64,000 nt of DNA from Albula goreensis (GCA_022829145.1 CM040743.1:24030646-24094645), one strand, 5' to 3'; positions 17,290 to 30,910 are shown, numbered from the stretch's first letter. The notes: generated from the letters alone by a model not told the origin. A program made the numbers and translations.

Positions 17290-19059
17290 ATGGACTTTTA
17301 TTTCAGATCTCCTGCCTAGGTTATTTCTGTAATGCAATGGAATGTACAAACCTCTGTGGGGAAAAATTAGCTTAATCAGGCATATTCAGTACATAAGGTT
17401 ATTCAGCCAAAATTTTCAGAATATATTCTTAACCTATATCAATTGATCGGTTTGTGAAATTTTTCTCAAACCTGAGCCACTGTATGTTTACATCTTCTGA
17501 GCTTTCAAATTTTGCATTGCTGTTGCTAGAATACCAATAAGTCTTGAATTACTTGAATGTGTTTGACATCTGTGGTTAATCTGGTGTATTTGACCCCCCT
17601 AATTCCTTATGCAAATGGTATTCAGTTTGGCAACAAGTTAAGATTAATTTATGGCCTAGTTTGAATTTATGTTGCAGTCAACCATATTGGGTGCCGAAGC
17701 ATAAATAAACGTAACAAAAGATGTTGAATGAGAATTGAGCAAAAATTTAATGGAAATGACAGCTTCATGAACAAACGGCGGCAGAGGTGTATGGTTACAC
17801 TCTGATCAGTGTGGTCAACCACGCCCTTGTTACGAAGTCTCAAAAACCATGGTTTGGGGTGGAGAAACATATTACAAGTCCCCTTAATATTGCAAATATG
17901 AAACTGCCAACTAAAGCTGCCCTCAGACACTTGCCAGAACTTTGTGTGAAAGAGGAATTTTCTCCCTTCCTTTTACATTTATTCACCAAAGTGACGAAGG
18001 TCCTGGTGTTTGTACTACTGGTTTATTTAGTTTGGGCAGAGCTGGAACATGAACACCAATCTCGGTACAGGGTGAACTGCTTCATCTGTGTGTGGTTTCC
18101 TGAAAATGGGTGAAACCTGCAACAAACTCCATAACTACTGCAGCAATCATGGTTTGCCTCCCAAAAATAATGTCTATTTAAAGTATATTTGGATGCTCTG
18201 GGGGTGCTGTTGTAAATGTAACTCAAAGTAACCCGAAAAGTTGAGCTTGTTTTAGGACACAAGCGTGATCTCGTGTTTTGCTGTGGAAAAGGCACTCCGT
18301 GATCTGTTGCCCTTAAACCTATTAAGCCTGGAAGTTCAGATCTTGAATGCACAATCGGATTCCATCCTTGTATTTGTTGGCATCCTTAATTTTAAGATCT
18401 GAAGGCTAGCTTCTGCATATGACCAGTTCTGATTTTCTCTCCATTCAATGCTGTTGTGAAGCTATTGAGCTAAAGGGTGTTTGCAATTTATTTGCATTGT
18501 GTTTGTCCATCATTGGAAAACATGTTATAGGATGCTGTTGACCCAATGAACATAATTCAATTTCATGATTCAATATGTGGGATTTTCCACAACTGTAAAA
18601 TAAAAATAATCAATCCAAACTCAAGCCATGGATTCCAGAATGGTTCTTGAAGTGAGGAATGTCCCAGTTTAGTAGGCAGTGAAGTGTCTTAAGATTTTCA
18701 GGAGGAATGTAACACATTTGTACAACTTTTCCTCAAAAATATTGTTCTATATATCTAATTCATTGGGACCATGTGGAATTAATAGTAATTTTTTGGGGTG
18801 AAGGAAATACAGTTGAATATCAATTTCCCATGATTTCAATATTGTGTTTTTGTGAAACTCACTTCTAAATGTCCTAACAAAAGGCAGTTTAAAGCTTTTG
18901 ACATTCTTAATCGGTTTTTTTGAGAACATGTGATGCTTAATTGTTTTTAGAGTTTAGTGTGAATATTTGGTGGATGCTATACAGTAAAGTGATGCAGAAC
19001 TTGACCTGAAGGCACATAAATTGGATCTCCTTACGTTTACATTTTAACATACGATTGCA

Positions 19060-19440
19060 AGTCACTCTGATTAAAACAGCTGCTGCAAAGCAATTAAATC
19101 AGTGATTAAAAAAAGCAAAGACCTTTATCTTAAAAGTAAATGAGCATTTTGTGAAATTATTTTCCTTCAGTACTGATTTCATTTGAGTGTTTATTCATCA
19201 AAGAGAACAATTTGGGAAAGCTAATCCTAACATCAGGAACAATCTACAGCCTTAACATGATTTGATTCAAACAGCAGCTCGAGAGTGGAGGCTGTGATTA
19301 TGGCTGGGAGGAAAATTCCTCCTCACATTAAAAGCTCGGCTCCTCAAACTCAGCCATCTCTCCGTCATTTCTTCTATCTTCCAATCATATCATTTAACGC
19401 CCGCGGTTGACGCTGGATGTTTTTGCGTGAAATCACACCA
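19060..19440. promoter_or_regulatory. Possible conserved noncoding block
   Basis: A low-repeat stretch about 1.8 kb past the gene with CAATTAAATCAGTGATTA homeodomain-like cores near 19091-19108, a GCTCGAGAGTGG word, and balanced composition up to about 19440. Only composition and motif density support this call. Confidence 0.2.
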
Positions 19441-21949
19441 AACGTTTCAAATCTATTAATCTAGATTAAAGTTGGCATGAAACTGCTATTGATCCTAGTG
19501 TCTGTCATGTTCCCTTGTGAAATACAAAGGAGTTAATGTTTTTTTTTTTTTTTTTTTCTCGAACAGTTTTCAGATTTGTGGGATATCTGACAAGACTCTG
19601 ATTTCTATCCCATCTGATGTCTCCCAACAGAAGCGGTCGTGAATTTGAATGTATGTTTGACCCAATTTCAAAGTTTCGACCCCTGCTGTGGGATTGTACA
19701 TGAAGGCAGAAGAAGCTTTCGTCTCTACACAGTCAAGGTTATGCGAAGTGTTCCGCTATATTAAAATACAAGATAGTGCAGAATGCTGTCATAAGCTCCC
19801 TGTTATGTTGTGGCAACAGGAAGTTTCAACACCACAGCTTTAAAATGGGTTTGTTGAAAACACCACAGACCACTTCTCTGTTAGACTTCCACCTGGATTG
19901 TAGTGAAGAACAGTGGGGTCCCCACTGTGTTGGTTTGGGAAATGGGGGTGGGGAGGAGGGGGGATAAGAGTAGCTTCTAGCCACTTGCTATAAGTTTTTC
20001 TGGAGAGGAATTTCACTGTGGCTTTGCCAAAAAAACAATATAGTTTGAAGCCCTGCCAGTGCTGTATTCAGTTCCAGGCCTCATTGGGGAAACTTCAAAG
20101 GGATCAGCCTCTTGTTTTAGAAAAAAATAGAAGGGGGGAAACTCCAAATTGGGCTGGGAAGCTTGCGCCGGTCAACAATAGGCCAGTATCTGACAGTAAG
20201 AGGAGTAGCAGTTTGAGGAATCCTTCATCAAGCTACCCCCACTATGGCCTCACCCATGAATGGATCAAAGCTCTGGAGTAATAACAGCAGCATACGATCT
20301 AGGACTCTGGAGTGGGGTGCCTGGAGGAGAAGGGAAACCAGAGAGAGGCGGGAAGGGGGAAGGGAGGGAAGGAGGCCTCTGCCCCTCTGCCCTACTCCCA
20401 TGCCCCACCCATGCCCCAAACCACCCATCCCCCAGGGGACACACCTGGCTCAATGAGCCTGCGCCAGGACAGTGTGGAGCCAATTTCTTCTCCTAATCCA
20501 CCTCCAGTTTCCAAAGACATTCTCGGTATCAATAAAACTGTCAAAATTCACAAATAATATTTCACAATTACATAACAATCTCCATGACTGGAAAACCTTT
20601 GCAACTTCTTGCAGTCTTAGCTATGAGCAATCCTGAGTGATCCAGTAATCCATAGCCACTATAACTATGTGGGCATGTTTAACATTTCCAAAAATAAGTC
20701 CTAATAAAGCTTCTAAAATGATATACAGGAAACAACAGAATTCCCAATACAAATGTTTACAAAAAGGTTTAAAGCTACTTCACAATAATCTGCTGCTCAC
20801 CATCACTAATCAACCCATGCAGACATAACTCTAACACTCCATTGTCCACGCCAAATGAGAAGTTCTCCTGGCTAGAGCTCATGCAGTTTAGCCAGCTGTC
20901 TTAGGTGGAGTGATATGTTCCATTAGGTGACAAAGTGCTTAGGGCTTCCATGATTGATAGCAGAGCCAAGCACTATGTCACAGAGGTACTATCACAGGCC
21001 GGGGTCTGGTGAGTTCCTACTGGCTATGGGTGACACGGCCGTCAGGTTAATATTTCTCCCCCTGACATACAATGCATTGGAATCCATACAGACCAGACAC
21101 TCGTGCTGAGGAGGGTTGCTACAGAGATCATCTTCATCTAGACGGGCTCCTCTGTCCTGTCCTCTCAGAGGCTCGGAGCCATGCTTATCCTCCGCACTCA
21201 TGCAATCGCTGAAACAAGGAGCCACAGATCACTTTCAAAGCTTTCAGTGAAGACACCCAGAGGGGACAAAGAGCCCGTGATATTTAAGAATACTTGGATC
21301 TGTATCCTAATCTTGCCAAGTAACGACACGTTTAAGTTGTGCACAAGTCATGCAACTTTTTTGCATTACATTTTATGTCATTGAAGAAATCCAGTGTAGC
21401 TGTCTCAATGACATACTTTTCCCTTATTTTTTATTGATATAGCACCTGTTGGCTGAAATAGCTAGCATGTAAGTGTTTTGAGGTTTTATGGCAGATCTCA
21501 CTCAGATTTATCTTTGTAGGCTGTATGAATCTCCTGTCCTGTGATGTTTGAGGAACACGTGGCAGGTCATAGCATTGTAATGTGAGATATGAAACAAATG
21601 GATTGTTTAGAAAATCCGCATATGAAAAGGAATCTATAGTCAGTTGATAATACACCCTCCACCACCAGTAGAAGCACTATCTGCTGCTGGTATGGTGTTC
21701 ATTAATGTTCATTTGGACAGGTCACAAATGGGATGAGGAAAAGGGCGTAAGAGAGGGACTATCAGGTGATGTTTCTCTGTTACAGCTCACCAGCAGAAAT
21801 GTTTATGACTGACCTATAGTTTGCTTCAAGATGAGCTGAATTGCAGCATAATAACCTGACTGGGTTTATGAGTCTGCTAATGGAGTTTCATCATCATCTC
21901 TACCTTGTGACATCCACAGCCTTCCCCTCCATAGTCGCCCTGTGTAACT

Positions 21950-21963
21950 GTTGCCAAGGCAAC
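21950..21963. promoter_or_regulatory. RFX X-box palindrome
   Basis: GTTGCCAAGGCAAC is a palindromic X-box: two GTTGCC half sites in inverted orientation with a two-base spacer. It matches the known RFX-family binding consensus. Occupancy is unknown. Confidence 0.45.
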
Positions 21964-23989
21964 CTGGTTTTGTGGCCAAGAAAGCTCTTTACTTAATTAT
22001 CTATAAAATAGGAGCTGTTTTGTCAAAGTGTGCAATCTCAGCTGACCACGGAAAGTTGAATCCTGTTCGTTTAAAAGAGAGGGGACAACTCTGTTGTCTC
22101 AAAAGCAACAATCCTCTTATGTGTGCTCTTTGAATGGCTTGAACTATTTTTAGCCGACAAATGATCGGAGAGACCATTGCTTTTTTTCTTTTGCTATTTT
22201 TTTCTCTGCAGAATAACCGGGTCAGGAGATGCTCTGCAGAAACATGTGGTAAATCTGTACAGTAAATCTGAGCTTCAAGTGCAGAGGGGCTCATAAAATA
22301 GGTTTGCGTGTCTCGGAATACTTACAGACAGTGCTTAGTGAAACAGCTCGTAAAAGTAAGTAGTCCTTCTAGCACCCGATGAGTGTATGTTCCGTTGGAG
22401 CGTTTAATGTGTTGACTTCCAGCCCATGCACAAAAAAATCCACAGCTGGAGGAAAACCATCTGAAAAATACAGCAACATTAGTTTCTTGCTTTGGAAGTT
22501 GGCCTAAATAAGTTGCAACTCCATGGTCTTCTTGGGTCTAATAATAATAAATTATTCAAAATAATCAAAAGAATATCTCAAAATAAATGAAACACTAAAG
22601 GACTTATTGCCTATTTTGAAATGGCTAAATATGAATGAACACCCAGCTTGCATATGTTTTGTATTATTGTTGATGATGTTGATTATCTTCAATGCCAATT
22701 AAAGTGTTAAGACTTTTCTTCTAACTCATTTGCAGGTTTTGAAAACAATATGAGAAACTTACAAGGTTTTGAAAAAAAGTCATTTACAGAATTGCCAGTG
22801 TCCGTCACTCAAAATAATTTGATGTGTCAAGAGGAACAGCACAGAATAACAAGCAAACCTGCATCATGAAAGAGGAAAAGTGGTTGGAAGTTGAACTTTG
22901 CCAACAGGGACATAAGTGGACATGTGCTAACAACCACAAATGTTTTTTTTTTTTTTTTTTTTTTACCACAGAAATGAATCTACAATTCCATGACCCAGGC
23001 TCAACCAAACTTGTCAATAATTAGCTTCACAAAATGAGTATTTTTGGTAGGTCTGCCATTAGGAGACCTCATACAACCAAGGCACAATGCATAACAACAC
23101 ATAACCTGGTGTTAAGATCACAAAACCTGGACTTCTGAGGACTGGAAGAGTGTGAAATGGATATATGAGTTGTGCTCCATTCTTTTCCCTAAATGTGATG
23201 AGGTAATTTGAGAAGAAAACCAAAAGCCTTCAGCCCATATTTTCTATTCCCAACTGCTACACACAGTGGTGGATTTGCTATGATATGGGCAGCCATTTTG
23301 TTGGAGTTTGTGGATCTGATTATTACAGTATATACTAACTCTGTTCTACACATTCCCACATCTACACTATCCATTATTTTTCAACCCAGTTCATGACTCA
23401 ATTTGCACTAAGAATAATCTCAATATTTATAATGACATACTTTGACACAGTTCATTTGAAAAAAGAAACCCCATAGTTTTTACACAGTAAAAACACAGTT
23501 TTATGCCCTATACTTTTAAATGAAGTGCATAATTCATTTTGCAACCACATACCTCAGTTAAGATGCCCCTGTTTCAGCCAAGGCAAAGAGTAATACATTT
23601 ATTGATTGCTGTTGAACTTTATTAATTTATTGATGTATTCATTTTTTTAAACCTAGGCACATTATAATACATGTGGTATAACAACTGTAAAGTATTAATT
23701 CAAATCATTGCAAGGCATAATGCAGCAATTGTGTTCACTTCTGTAAACATATTGGTTAAAAAATAATATATCACCATTGCACTATAGCAGATGAAGCCAC
23801 ACAGTTTAAAAAGGCCCTTTTAAGAAATTATTATTATTTCAATTACAATTCTAGCTGAAAGCAATTAAAAATTCTGCACTGATGACATACAGTTTGGCTC
23901 CATTAACTGAGCAAAAAAGCTGGAGACTACTGATAGCTTTACAACTACAATAGCTTTGACCATTTTCAAGCGTTATTGCACTTAATGAC

Positions 23990-24240
23990 TGAATTAAGGA
24001 CTCCAGCAAACCAAGGCATTTGAAACCCCCTCCTGGCTGCATAAGTTTAGCCTGGCACCATGGAAACTATTTTTAAAACAAGTCCCATCTGGTGCAGCTG
24101 AAAGCTTAATGGCTTTTAATGAGCGCTCTGACATTCAGAAGACAGTTTACCAACAAGTGCAAGGGCACAGATTCATCTTGATTTCAGAGTAATAATAAGT
24201 GAGGGATGAATCTGATACTGACCTTAAAAGGTCCTTGGGG
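23990..24240. promoter_or_regulatory. Possible conserved noncoding block
   Basis: A non-repetitive stretch with a CAGCTG E-box followed by AAAGCTTAATGG and TTTTAATGAGCGC, a homeodomain-core-rich texture typical of vertebrate developmental enhancers. No alignment was made. Confidence 0.2.
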
Positions 24241-25149
24241 AGATAACACTTTAAATATAGCTGTATGCATATGAGAATAAACATTGCATTGACAAACAAT
24301 GACCCTTTGTATTGCAAGGGTTATTGTGATTCTGCAGTGGTATGTTCAATGGGCATTAAATACCAGCAAAAGCATAATGGAACAGGAACAAAAGCAACTG
24401 AAAATAATTATCCACATTTGCAGTATTAATATCCATTTGTGGGGTACAAAACTCCAGTTATAGAGTGCCATAGTCAAATAAAATTCATAGGCCCGTTCAA
24501 ATTTTGAAAAGCAAGGGAAGATTTTGTCTCAGAAAATGATGTTCAGACACCCCAACTCCACACATTTCACAAATATTCCAAGGGAAAGTTTGCCAAGATA
24601 ATCTAACTGGATTACCTATGATTAGTTCTCAAACTCACCACAAGCAGAAGTGCCTATTTTTAAGTTTGAATAAGGAAGTCCAGTAAGTGCTACTTTCTCG
24701 TTACTTCCCAAACATTTACCCTGACTTATAGTATCTGCTGACTTGCGTTACTCAAAGTTAAGAAAAACATGCTCTCCAAAATGCTGAATCAAGGTCTTGG
24801 TGCTGACTTTAGAATTAGTTTTCAGGCAACACTAATGTCCTCACAGTATTTCTTTCCTTGTGGATAAAGCAGGACATTTGATGAATAGGGTACTTTGTTG
24901 TCACCCTCTTCTTTATCAGGTTGAAGATCCATGGAGGCAATTTTCTAAAATGCGCCCTCAATCTGGGCTTTTTCATCACTGCTTAATTCACCAGTACCTG
25001 CTACGGTCTGAAGGGCGTTCTGACTGTACGACCAGATCCAGATCATTCACACACCCACACAGCCATTCATTACTATCTTAAAGCGTGCTTTTGTTTTACA
25101 CTCATTCACAGCTCACCAACGATTCTCTCCCTTTGAACTGCTGTTTGAA

Positions 25150-25720
25150 TCCAGCTCAACATGTGTGACCTCGGTTTTTCATATTATGAGGCAATTAGGA
25201 ATGTCTTTGATGAGGAATCGGGTGATGGGGGAGGGGGATATTCAAGCACATGGGCTTCATAGAGGTGCAATTAATGAATAGTGATTAAAAGGCCTTTTGT
25301 TGACGCCTGGGTTTTTTAGAGAGATATTTTCCATGGTTTATCAAAGCGGACAATCAAAGTTCCCTTGTAGCTCAGGTGTAAAAAGGATGGTGTATCCTGT
25401 CTTTTAAATGCTACGTTGTAAGCATCTGGAGACAATTTGCATAGCTGAAAAAAACTGGTATCCATGAAAACTCCATCCTTTGCTGGTCCCTGTCGTTATT
25501 ATCCCCAGAATTGGTGGATTCTTAATCGAGAATTGATATCCGTGGGGATGTTCCTGCAGGCTCGGATGAGTTCTCATCAAACCAAAAACCCATTAGCAGC
25601 ACAGCAAGACACTAGATGTATAAAAAGGAAGCTAGAAAATAGACTAAAAGCCCTCACGCTCTTGCATGCGTTATATTCCATTTTTCACAATGGGTTACTA
25701 GTAATAGATGGATTTATTGA
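25150..25720. promoter_or_regulatory. Possible conserved noncoding block
   Basis: A low-repeat stretch with GAGGCAATTAGGAATG, CAATTAATGAATAGTGATTA and GGCCTTTTGTTGACG. It includes paired TAAT cores and a SOX-like TTTGTT word. An open frame from 25464 (90 codons) is inside it but resembles no known protein. Confidence 0.2.
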
Positions 25721-28054
25721 ACTTCTCTCTGATTAAATATGGTTCTTTCATTTTCTCTTTGCAAACAAACATCAGTATGCATATGGCTTAGGACAATGGA
25801 AAATAGGGCATTGGATATGCTGAAATATGTCATGCTTGACATTCTGAGCTGTTTGGGATTTGTTTGGGTTCAAATTGGGCATTTGTATCTGTAAACTACT
25901 TTAATCAGATGTAAAGGTATGAAAATGTGAATCATAGTCTTGTGTTCAAGCTTTGCTTCACTGCCCAAAAAGCGAAAAATTCTTTGCCACCCATCTTATC
26001 TTTGCTGTATCCTCGAAATCTTTGTATTCTCTCAGATTCACATCAGCAATTTAATCCCGGTGTTTGTTTTTCAGCCTCAAAAACCCATCTTTTTACACGG
26101 CCATGATAAATACAGTGATCCACATATATATTTCAAATTGGCAAAAATGGCATTTCACCGTTCTTCCTTTGTATGGAATTGAGAAACTGAGTTAAAATGG
26201 TTCTGCAACGGTGATAGTATCAGGCTTCCGAGAGTCATCTGCACAACCAGTTAGCACGTAATGCTCTGACAATTGAACTGATTGGCAGTCAGTTATGCTG
26301 GGATTATGCACCGATGTGATTAAGATAAAATAAACACTGCCGGGAGTGTGTGGAGATGAGGTGACACATCGCAAACACAACACAGGCTGGACGAACAGTT
26401 CTGACAAATACAACCCCACCACAAAATTACAATTCTTATACACATTAAGAACGACACGTTTATGCAAGATGTCCGAAGTGCATTACCCCTCCCACCCATT
26501 AAACTAAAAAGATTTTAAGGAATTCTTGAGCATGTTGGCTTACTGCTATGCCAAACAATCCACTGTAGGACAAAGGTGTGTGAATTCCGTAATACAAGGA
26601 TTCAGCTACCAGGTCATTCCTGATTTAGTATGTGGAAGGTGGCCAAACCCTGATCAATGGACAGAGATACAGAAATCCCCCAGTGAGAACATATGCCCAG
26701 TAACCCCCTCACCCTGCACACACTCACATACACACACAGTTATCACTATTGCTATGTTGTATCTATGCATTATTCATGAGTTCAATAAGTGGAGAAACTC
26801 GCTGTAGTCCTTGGAGGGTTTTCCCCCTCTTTTTGTTAACTATGCGTGGAAAGGCCAGGAAAGGTGGCTGTATTGTAGGAACTAGGAGCATTCTAACAAC
26901 TCCGGCTCTGTGAATTAGAATTCACAGCCACACGTAGGGAGAGAGAGAAAGGGAGAGGGAGAGCAAGAGAGGGAGAACTGGAAAGACCTCTAGATTTTGA
27001 GATTCCTACTCAGAATATATAATCATAAAGTTCTAATTGTTGGAGCTAGTGAACACCACAGGCATCATTCTCTGGCACCTGTTCATTTTTCATCTTTATT
27101 GAAATGCCATGAATACCTTATACGATGCAGAGTAAATGAAAGTTTTGAAAAACAAACTCACATACACACGGAAATGACCAGAAAATTTCTACTTTCATAC
27201 AACATGAACACCTCAGTCCAATGACAACTCCACAAAATAAATTCTGGATTGACATGAGACAGCTGTGCCGGTTTGCCAGACCTGGTAGCAATACTATAAA
27301 TCAGCCAACCAATTTCTCTTGCATGAACTAGACAGGACAGGACTGGCAAGCATGGTCATGGTTAATGGTCTGAAGCATTTACAGCTATTGACCCTGTAAT
27401 TTCCAACAAAGGCATTTTACCTCTGCTGCTCCGTTAAAAATCCATCCGTGTAACTGGGTTACAAAATGAGTAACATTTGGAAATTGTTTGCATTGTGAGT
27501 TGTCTGAGATAAGAGTGGCTGCTAAGTAAACAAATAATTTTCAACCCTGATAGCAGAAAACTGGCAAATGACTAAATTAAATTAGAAATGTCAGTTTATC
27601 ATATCACAAAAAGAAGTACAACTGCTCCTGAGCTCCTCTGCCACCCGGTGTTCTGATTACGTCACATTTATACTCATTTCTGTGATTCCAAAAGTGACAA
27701 GAGTTAGCGACTGAGGAGGTTGTCCATTTGCAATTAGCCATTTCTGGGTGGAAAGGCTAGAAGGTCCATGTTGTTTGCTGGTGTAGCTGATTAAATTCTG
27801 TTCAACTCTGATAGTTCACTAAGCAGCCTGCAGCTCTGTCTCTGAATGTAGTATGGGAGGAAGAGGTTCTCATAACAAATTTCGCCACATCCACACAAAG
27901 TGGGATGACCACGTCGTATAGTATCAAGTGGGAGCAGCCATTGGATTGTCTGTTTCTTAAAGTTTCTCAAATTGTCTGACACAGAACTCCCCGATCTGAG
28001 CTTCTTCCTGACACTTTGAGATGCTTGAGTTCATTTGAAGTGTACGGCAACCTT

Positions 28055-28190
28055 AAAGATTAGGGAGCAGGGCTTGTAAGTCAGAGGTCGAGTGTTTTAA
28101 TACCTGGCGACTCTACCACTGTATGCTTGAGAAAGATGCTTAGTTGGAATTGCTTCCGCAAATATCCAGCCATAAAAATAGATCGCATAT
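28055..28190 (+). repeat. Degraded tRNA-derived SINE fragment
   Basis: GTAAGTCAGAGGTCGAGTG resembles a tRNA B-box region. It is followed by CCACTGTATGCTTGAGAAAG and AATTGCTTCCGCAAATATCC, which match the body common to many fish tRNA-derived SINEs (CCACTGTTGTACCCTTGAGCAAGG and AATTGCCTCAGTAAATATCC, trimmed here). The 3' tail is barely recognisable, so this is an old copy. The exact family is not assigned. Confidence 0.55.
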
Positions 28191-28199
28191 TTTTTAAAA

Positions 28200-30385
28200 A
28201 AACGCAAAGAATGAATGAATAAGATCTTATAGAATTGTAAGAAATATTAGTCTTATTAACTTGCAAATAAGTAGTAGGAAGTCCTTGTGAAGCAAACACT
28301 GTGAAGGCCCTTTAGTGTAGTTCTGTTATTTTAGTCGATTTGTTTGGGTTTGTCCTTGGATTTATTCTTTATACATATTTATGATAGGGAAATACTCTTC
28401 ATTAATTGTTCATTAATACATTTTTCCAAAACACACAGGAGGAAAAGCATTCTTTCTCACACAGACCTTAGCTGGAAAAATACAGACATACCATAAATGC
28501 ACAAAATAGTCTGTTAGCCTTCATGATACTCACAATCATTGATGCCATTCATCTTTTAGCTACAGACCACCACACAGGCCTTCAGAATATTTATATTGTT
28601 TTATTATACAGCAGCAATGCTGAGAACTCCAGCTGTAACTCTCCATCATTGGATATTCCTCTCATAACTCCTGGAGGCCATTTCAACAGCATTATATGAA
28701 TAACAAAGGAAAGTGAGACATGAAGTAAAAAATGAATTGTTTTCATTTAACTTACAAGACATACATTTTATACCGCATGATGGGCACAGATGGATGTTTT
28801 TAGCATGTTGATGTATTGCCATGGCTCATGCTTTTGGGTGGGGCGCTTGACAGTTCATCAATATTATTAGCAAAAAAGCCCAAATGTTTATGAATTATTT
28901 CACTATCATATGCAGTCAGAGATAAAACAGGCACAGGAGCTACTTTTCAACAGGGTGCAGAAGTCATTCTGGGACACCCAATAAAGTCTGTTATCAATCA
29001 TCAAATGCCAAAATACATTTAAATGAAGCAATTTCACAGTCAGGTTATTGGTCCAATGATGTGGGGAAAAGAACGAATGAGCAAAATCAATCAAACAAAC
29101 TAAATAAGCATAAATTGCAATATGCATTCAAATCGTCAAGGGTCAAAGATGTCAGTATGCAGACAGATTCTCAAGGGTCAAAGACTTAAATGGGCATTGA
29201 AATTGTCAGGGGTCAAACAACTGTCAATGGGTATTCAGCGGACGACGCAATGGCATGATGCAGCCCAGGGTTTGATTTATGATGTTGTGGATGAGTCTAT
29301 GTTATTCGGAATGGCAGGAGCGCTCAGTTCATTAGGAGGGTGAGGGAAACGGAGATTGAATCAGTCCTGACAGCGGTAAATGTGTCTCGGGTCTTTGCCC
29401 TGTAAATTGTTAATGATCTTTCAGCGAGCCAGAGAAACTGGTGATGTCTGACAAGAAATTATCCCTGGGCAAAATTTCAAATATTTCAGTCAGGTACAGG
29501 AGGAAAAACTTGCTCTGAGTGGTCAAGTTGAAGCAACAGAAAACAAATGTCATGTATTGAGAGACAGGGCAAATCGGATTTATTCTGTTATTATATGGAG
29601 ATTATTTCCTTCACTGGTAATTGTAAACAGCTTAATTCAGTTTGAAATACCATAATTAAGTTGCTGGCTTTGTAAATTTTGCACAGTTCAGCAATTTGCC
29701 AATGGAAATAGGGGAAAAATCTGATGTAAAACAGAAGTAGCAATGCTGGATTAACTGATTGTATAATTTGACTAACTGGTGGGCTACATGAAAATGGAAA
29801 AAGCAGGCAACAAACCACTTAATAGTGTATAAGTATGGAGCCAGAATTAATATTGCATATGTGGACACAAATACTTTTGTACATTGCCTTTGGGCTTTAT
29901 AATATTTTGGTTTTTTTCCATTCTGAGTGTTTTCAGCCTGAGGGTCTATATTGCATATTGCAGATGGATGTATTGCGTTGATACATTTACACATAACTAT
30001 TCATTTTCAGTCTCTCAGATTAAACATGAACAGCACATAATCAATATGGACACCTTCAAAATTATTACAATGATTGCCTATCCTTCTATTAATTAGGTCT
30101 TCAGTTCCAATTATAGCTTAGCTTCTTGAAACCTGAGATAACCTTCCAGTTTAAAAATGCTACATAAATCCTCACCACCACCACAAGAAATGAAGCTGAA
30201 AGACAGGCTGAAAGTGACATTATTACTACACCAAAAACCACTATTATAACAATAAATCGTTGTGATATTATACATGTTCAGATGTAATCATTACACAGGT
30301 CTTCACACAAACTCATTATTCTGCAAACCAGTTTCTTTTAGATACTCATGTTCTGTGTAAATACATCACAATTGCATTAAGACAT
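28200..30385. other. Intergenic, no gene seen
   Basis: AT-rich, unremarkable sequence apart from the 35-bp tandem repeat at 29123-29227. Open frames such as 29656-29994 on the minus strand have no recognisable domain and no splice-consistent neighbours. Confidence 0.55.
29123..29227. repeat. Three 35-bp tandem repeats with a GGGTCAAA core
   Basis: Three units begin at 29123, 29158 and 29193, exactly 35 bases apart. Each carries TCAAGGGTCAAAGA or the close variant TCAGGGGTCAAACA at the same offset (29136, 29171, 29206), while the rest of each unit has diverged more. The shared core resembles a nuclear-receptor half site, and its TCAAAG is a TCF/LEF-like core. Confidence 0.85.
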
Positions 30386-30389
30386 AGAT

Positions 30390-30692
30390 GACCTGTCAAG
30401 ATATCTATGTGCACAGCTACGTTCAGGTATCTTGCACCTACACCTTGAGACAGGTCGCTATCAAGGTACTGATGAAGAAGAACATCTGTGTATTTATTGT
30501 AATCTTGGAGAAGTTGAAAATGAATTCCTTTTTGTAATGTACTGCCCTTTTACCATGATCTTCGTGTTAAATCGTTTAAGAATACCGAGCACATGGAAAT
30601 GCTCTGGCTCAGTGATGGAGAAAAACTGAAGTGGCTATTTGATAATAATATGTTTGCACTGACAAATTTTATCTATACGGCTTGGGATAGAT
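30390..30692 (+). pseudogene. LINE ORF2 C-terminal fragment (zinc-knuckle tail)
   Basis: Translation gives an LHLETGRYQG-type motif, then EEEHLCIYCNLGEVENEF, then CPF, FIYTAWDR and a stop. This C-x2-C tail after an LRIETGRY-like motif is the C-terminal domain often seen in fish non-LTR retrotransposon ORF2 proteins. Only about 100 codons remain, and the frame shifts by one base around 30550, where the expected CPFYHDLR appears in another frame. The final His-to-Cys part of the knuckle is poorly preserved. A short 3' tail with an AATAAA-like string follows near 30796. It is a dead 5'-truncated copy; the clade is not assigned. Confidence 0.6.
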
Positions 30693-30910
30693 GAAAAGGA
30701 CGGCTTACGATTGATGTTTAGAGTTGACTTATTTTTGCCCATTAAGGATATTCATTTATCAAGCAGTAGATAGAAACATTGTAAATGAATTGAAAATAAA
30801 ACTTGTTTTGTAGTCGATATTATGACGATGTTTTATAATCCTATAAGGTGTGGATTATTTATGACCAGACACGGAAATAGACTTCATTCAATCTATTTCA
30901 CCAATCTATC

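Larger units (their letters stand above)
16462..17308 (+). other. ctnnb1: ctnnb1 exon 16: main 3' UTR
   Basis: Starts CTGTATCGTCTGAAT after the acceptor. Long parts match the human CTNNB1 3' UTR as I recall it: TTGGCCTGTAGAGTTGCTG, AAAGTGCCTGACACACTAAC, GCTGAGTTTCCTATGGGAAC, GTTCTGGTCCTTTTTGGT, AAACCCTAGCCTTG, GTGTTAAGTTATAGTG and AATGGTGTAGAACACTAAT. Two T-rich tracts (about 16747-16763 and 16826-16853) sit where the human UTR also has them. Such conservation implies post-transcriptional regulation of mRNA stability or localisation. The 3' end is inferred from the distal AATAAA. Confidence 0.85.
17310..28050. other. Intergenic, 10.7 kb downstream of ctnnb1
   Basis: No gene is recognised. 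Open frames are short and lack similarity to known proteins or a sensible exon chain. The stretch is AT-rich with poly-T runs near 19540-19557 and 22943-22963, a purine-rich GA stretch at about 26939-26976, and a perfect RFX-type palindrome at 21950-21963. Low-repeat blocks that look like conserved noncoding DNA are listed separately. Confidence 0.6.
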
